Positions 61,921 to 64,000 of a DNA stretch of 64,000 bases are shown piece by piece. The translations under genes and the position numbers were made by a program. How positions within the stretch are numbered: the stretch's first letter is position 1; each line of letters opens with the position of its first letter. Below the pieces are notes generated by a model. It was not told where the DNA came from and did no database searches. It saw nothing but the letters and a program-made list of their open reading frames with translations. The DNA is from Verrucomicrobiota bacterium (GTDB taxonomy: Bacteria; Verrucomicrobiota; Verrucomicrobiia; Opitutales; UBA953): contig BGOK01000008.1 of NCBI GenBank assembly GCA_003569205.1, positions 1 through 64,000 on the forward strand. The letters are read 5' to 3'.

Positions 61921-61957
61921 TCGGGTAGGGTTGGCACTGCGTGCCAACCTAGCTGCC
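61921..61957. repeat. TAGGGTTGGCAC hairpin
   Basis: TAGGGTTGGCAC-TGC-GTGCCAACCTA followed by GCTGCCTC, as in the other copies of this hairpin. Lies between the DUF3800 remnant and the photolyase-like gene, upstream of the latter. Confidence 0.75.
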
Positions 61958-62045
61958 TCGCTTGGTAGGGCGCTTCATCCCGGTAAAAGAACAAGTTTCT
62001 CCTTCCGTCATTTGCCGACCTTTGCGGTCTGACTTAATTCCGGAC

Positions 62046-63257
62046 ATGCCCGCGCCCTTGGCCTTCCTTCCCTCCCGCCCCGCCGCGCTCGCCCGCCTGG
62101 AGGAGTTCCTTCCTGCGGCGGGACACTATGCAGCGGAACGTAATTTCGTCCGGGCTGGCCATCAGGATGTTTCCCAGCTTTCGCCGTGGGTACAGAAGCG
62201 TCTCCTGCTGGAATCGGAGATCGTGGCCGCGGCCACGCGCCGCTGGTCTTTTCCCTCCGTCGAGAAATTCGTGCAGGAAGTTTATTGGCGAACTTACTGG
62301 AAGGGCTGGCTCGAACAACGGCCCACGGCGTGGAGTCGTTGGTGCGAGGCCGTCCCCCGCTTGCGGTCTTCCTTGAACCCCGAGCAGCGGACGGCCTGGG
62401 AGGCCGCCATCGGGGGAAAGACGGGCATCGCGGGTTTCGATGCTTGGGCCCAGGAACTCGTCGCCACGGGTTACCTGCATAACCACGCCCGCATGTGGTT
62501 CGCCTCGATCTGGATCTTCACGTTGCGCCTGCCCTGGGAGCTTGGCGCCGCCTTCTTCTTTGAGCACCTGCTCGACGGGGATGTCGCCAGCAACACGCTT
62601 TCATGGCGCTGGGTCGCTGGATTGCAGACCCCGGGTAAGACCTACCTCGCACGGGCGGACAACATCACCCACTACACCGATGGCGTGCATGCGCCCGAAG
62701 CGGGTCAGCTCGCCTCCGCCCCTTTAAACCTGAAGGAGGAACCCTTGCCCAAGGTGGCGGCGTGGACCGAGGACGCGGCGGCAGTCGCATCGCTCCCGAT
62801 GTACGAACGCGTCGGACTATGGCTGCATCCGGAAGACCTCGCGGTCGAGCTAGGTGAACTCGCCCGCCTGAAACTCGCGGCCATCAACGCCTCGTGGCCG
62901 ACCAGCATCGCCGTCCGGGCAGGTTGGTCCGATAAAGTCTCCACCTGGACGCAGGCCGCGTTGCGTGAGGGGGCGACGAGGGCCGGAAGGCATTTTGCGG
63001 CGGAAGTCGCCGCTGAAGAAACCTCCGACCTCGCAACGACGCTCGTCGCTTGGGCGCGGGCGCACCACCTGCAGGCCGTCGTGGCCTATCGCCCCTTCGT
63101 CGGACCTTGGTTGGCCGAGGCCCTCGCCCTTGAAACCGACCTTGCCACCGCCGGCATCCGCATCATCTGGCGCCGGCGTGCGTGGGACACCGAACATTTC
63201 CCGCACGCCACCCGCGGGTATTTCCCCTTCTGGGAAAAGATCAAATCAGCCCATTGA
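62046..63257 (+). CDS. Photolyase/cryptochrome-family protein with permuted domain order
   Basis: 403 residues from the ATG at 62,046. Residues ~25-215 match the photolyase FAD-binding domain: HARMWFASIWIFTLRLPWE, LLDGDVASNTLSWRWVAG and KTYLARADNITHY. Standard photolyases have an alpha-beta antenna domain before this; here it is missing. Residues ~250-400 look like that domain placed at the end: RVGLWLHPEDLAVE resembles its opening strand, and LVAWARAHHLQAVVAYRP, GIRIIWRRRAWD and HATRGYFPFWEKI resemble its later part. Predicted flavoprotein, repair or light sensing; lies upstream of and divergent from the rhodopsin run. Confidence 0.75.
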   Translation: MPAPLAFLPSRPAALARLEEFLPAAGHYAAERNFVRAGHQDVSQLSPWVQKRLLLESEIVAAATRRWSFPSVEKFVQEVYWRTYWKGWLEQRPTAWSRWCEAVPRLRSSLNPEQRTAWEAAIGGKTGIAGFDAWAQELVATGYLHNHARMWFASIWIFTLRLPWELGAAFFFEHLLDGDVASNTLSWRWVAGLQTPGKTYLARADNITHYTDGVHAPEAGQLASAPLNLKEEPLPKVAAWTEDAAAVASLPMYERVGLWLHPEDLAVELGELARLKLAAINASWPTSIAVRAGWSDKVSTWTQAALREGATRAGRHFAAEVAAEETSDLATTLVAWARAHHLQAVVAYRPFVGPWLAEALALETDLATAGIRIIWRRRAWDTEHFPHATRGYFPFWEKIKSAH

Positions 63258-63385
63258 ACCCTTCGGGCGCAACGGGGCGCTGAATCGTTTCCTCTGGCAG
63301 GGGCGCGACTGCGTCGCGTCCGTTCGCCGATCAACAGACAAGACCAACTTGGTTGGCTATCCTCTCCTTGCCGGGAAAGGCCCAT
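63258..63385. repeat. Intergenic spacer with GGGGCGCGAC hairpin
   Basis: A GGGGCGCGAC-TGC-GTCGCGTCC hairpin at about 63,299-63,320, matching the one at 46,354. The rest has no gene or clear signal. Confidence 0.6.
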
Positions 63386-63476
63386 GGGGTCAGGCCGTAC
63401 CCTTACGCAGCCTGAACCAAAACCGTATCATTTAGGCGAATTTCGGTTCAGCACTCCAAAGGTACGGCCTGACCCC
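63386..63476. repeat. Nested-hairpin repeat, copy A
   Basis: Outer 16-bp perfect inverted repeat GGGGTCAGGCCGTACC/GGTACGGCCTGACCCC. Inside it an inner stem CTGAACC (63,412-63,418) pairs with GGTTCAG (63,445-63,451). Total 91 bases. Copy B, 23 bases downstream, has the same plan with different but still complementary bases. Confidence 0.85.
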
Positions 63477-63499
63477 GTTGGCTGACCCGCTTGAACTAA

Positions 63500-63592
63500 G
63501 GGGTCAGGCCGCTCCACCATTCACGCGCTCCTAAAAACCGCGCGTTAAATGGGTTTAAAGGAGCGCACTCTACCAGGGAGCGGCCTGACCCC
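63500..63592. repeat. Nested-hairpin repeat, copy B
   Basis: Outer 16-bp perfect inverted repeat GGGGTCAGGCCGCTCC/GGAGCGGCCTGACCCC and inner stem GCGCTCC (63,525-63,531)/GGAGCGC (63,560-63,566). Total 93 bases. The start of the GH28-like open frame lies inside this element. Confidence 0.85.
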
Positions 63593-64000
63593 GTGTTCGG
63601 CCCCCCTGAATACCACCTCGATCCAGACAGCCATCGATGCCTGTCATGATGCGGGCGGCGGCATGGTGACCGTACCCAAGGGAGTCTTCCTCACGGGTTC
63701 GCTACGGTTAAAGAGCCGGGTGGTGTTGCGACTCGAGAAGGACGCTGTCCTGCGAAGCAGCCCGAATATTGCCGACTACACGGTGGAGACCACGGAGCAG
63801 CCTTATGGCGCCCATAATCCACCAGCTTGGCGGCGCTGCCTCATCTACGCGGGAGATGCGCAGGAGGTCGGCATCGAGGGGTTGGGGACAATCGACGGAC
63901 AGGGAGGCGTCGTACGCAAGGTGTTTCCCAACAAGCAGGATCCTCAGCGTCAAACGCCGATGTTAATCCGTTTTGAACGATGTAAGAACATCAAAATCAG
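63549..64000 (+). CDS. GH28-like pectinase fragment fused to repeat (partial)
   Basis: The frame runs to the window edge without a stop. From about 63,606 it reads as the N-terminal coils of a glycoside hydrolase family 28 beta-helix: TTSIQTAIDACHDAGGGMVT, VPKGVFLTGSLRLKSRVVLR, LIYAGDAQEVGIEGLGTIDG. The usual secretion signal and leading FGAKGDG segment are missing. The only ATG upstream (63,549) lies in the structured repeat, so the gene has probably lost its 5' end through repeat insertion or a rearrangement. May be a pseudogene. Confidence 0.7.
   Translation, partial: MGLKERTLPGSGLTPCSAPLNTTSIQTAIDACHDAGGGMVTVPKGVFLTGSLRLKSRVVLRLEKDAVLRSSPNIADYTVETTEQPYGAHNPPAWRRCLIYAGDAQEVGIEGLGTIDGQGGVVRKVFPNKQDPQRQTPMLIRFERCKNIKI

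Overview
The window looks like a chromosomal segment of a GC-rich member of the Verrucomicrobiota, most likely the Opitutia. This is inferred from gene content, not from a marker phylogeny. The pointers are two ~1,000-residue secreted proteins with a beta-propeller, HEAT repeats and a C-terminal haem domain of the kind typical of the PVC superphylum; secreted carbohydrate-active enzymes (alginate-lyase-like, SASA esterase, GH28 fragment); and intergenic spaces packed with hairpin repeats. Rhodopsin, carotenoid, photolyase and plasmalogen genes suggest an aquatic, light-exposed bacterium.

Layout. 1-10,800 is mostly housekeeping: ftsK, a HAD hydrolase, prfA, tcdA, a TatD-family hydrolase, purC, marC and a Tat-exported phosphoesterase. 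10,984-14,296 holds an FG-GAP protein, tRNA-Gln(CUG), and a LysR regulator divergent from a CarF/TMEM189-type plasmanylethanolamine desaturase. After a large propeller/HEAT/cytochrome protein, 17,426-23,406 (minus) is a complete six-gene ebo cluster in the order eboA-B-E-C-D-F, preceded by a small cytochrome c. 24,229-27,940 is a PAS-AraC regulator, an MFS permease and a Gfo/Idh/MocA dehydrogenase. 28,243-38,890 is accessory: a second propeller/HEAT/cytochrome protein, a frame-broken alginate-lyase-like gene, a SASA esterase, tRNA-Ser(CGA) followed by two tandem copies of its own 3' end, a vWA protein, a DUF1801 protein and a phytase-like esterase. 38,980-44,486 (minus) is a tightly coupled phosphonate operon: phosphonatase-like hydrolase, PhnC, PhnD, PhnE, iron alcohol dehydrogenase and FAD oxidoreductase.

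44,902-54,725 is a repeat-rich accessory stretch with a PA14-like paralogue of the vWA protein, a C39-like protease, an HTH/PIN toxin-antitoxin pair, a metzincin-like protease and several small or unknown genes, including a 47-residue membrane protein. 54,327-60,998 (minus) is a complete retinal photosystem: a green-tuned proteorhodopsin, then crtE, crtI, crtB, crtY and blh, with a DUF4174 gene at the end. A hairpin separates the rhodopsin from the crt genes. Just upstream lie a DUF3800 gene truncated by an IS3-type remnant and a photolyase-family protein whose FAD domain comes first and whose antenna-like domain comes last. The window ends inside a GH28-like gene whose start lies in a structured repeat.

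How the parts fit. CrtE, CrtI, CrtB and CrtY make beta-carotene, Blh cleaves it to retinal and the rhodopsin uses the retinal as a proton-pump chromophore. The photolyase-like protein and the CarF homologue are further light-linked functions. The ebo genes encode a conserved but poorly understood system linked in cyanobacteria to moving a pigment precursor to the periplasm; its substrate here is unknown. Several single-base frame breaks could be real decay or consensus errors.
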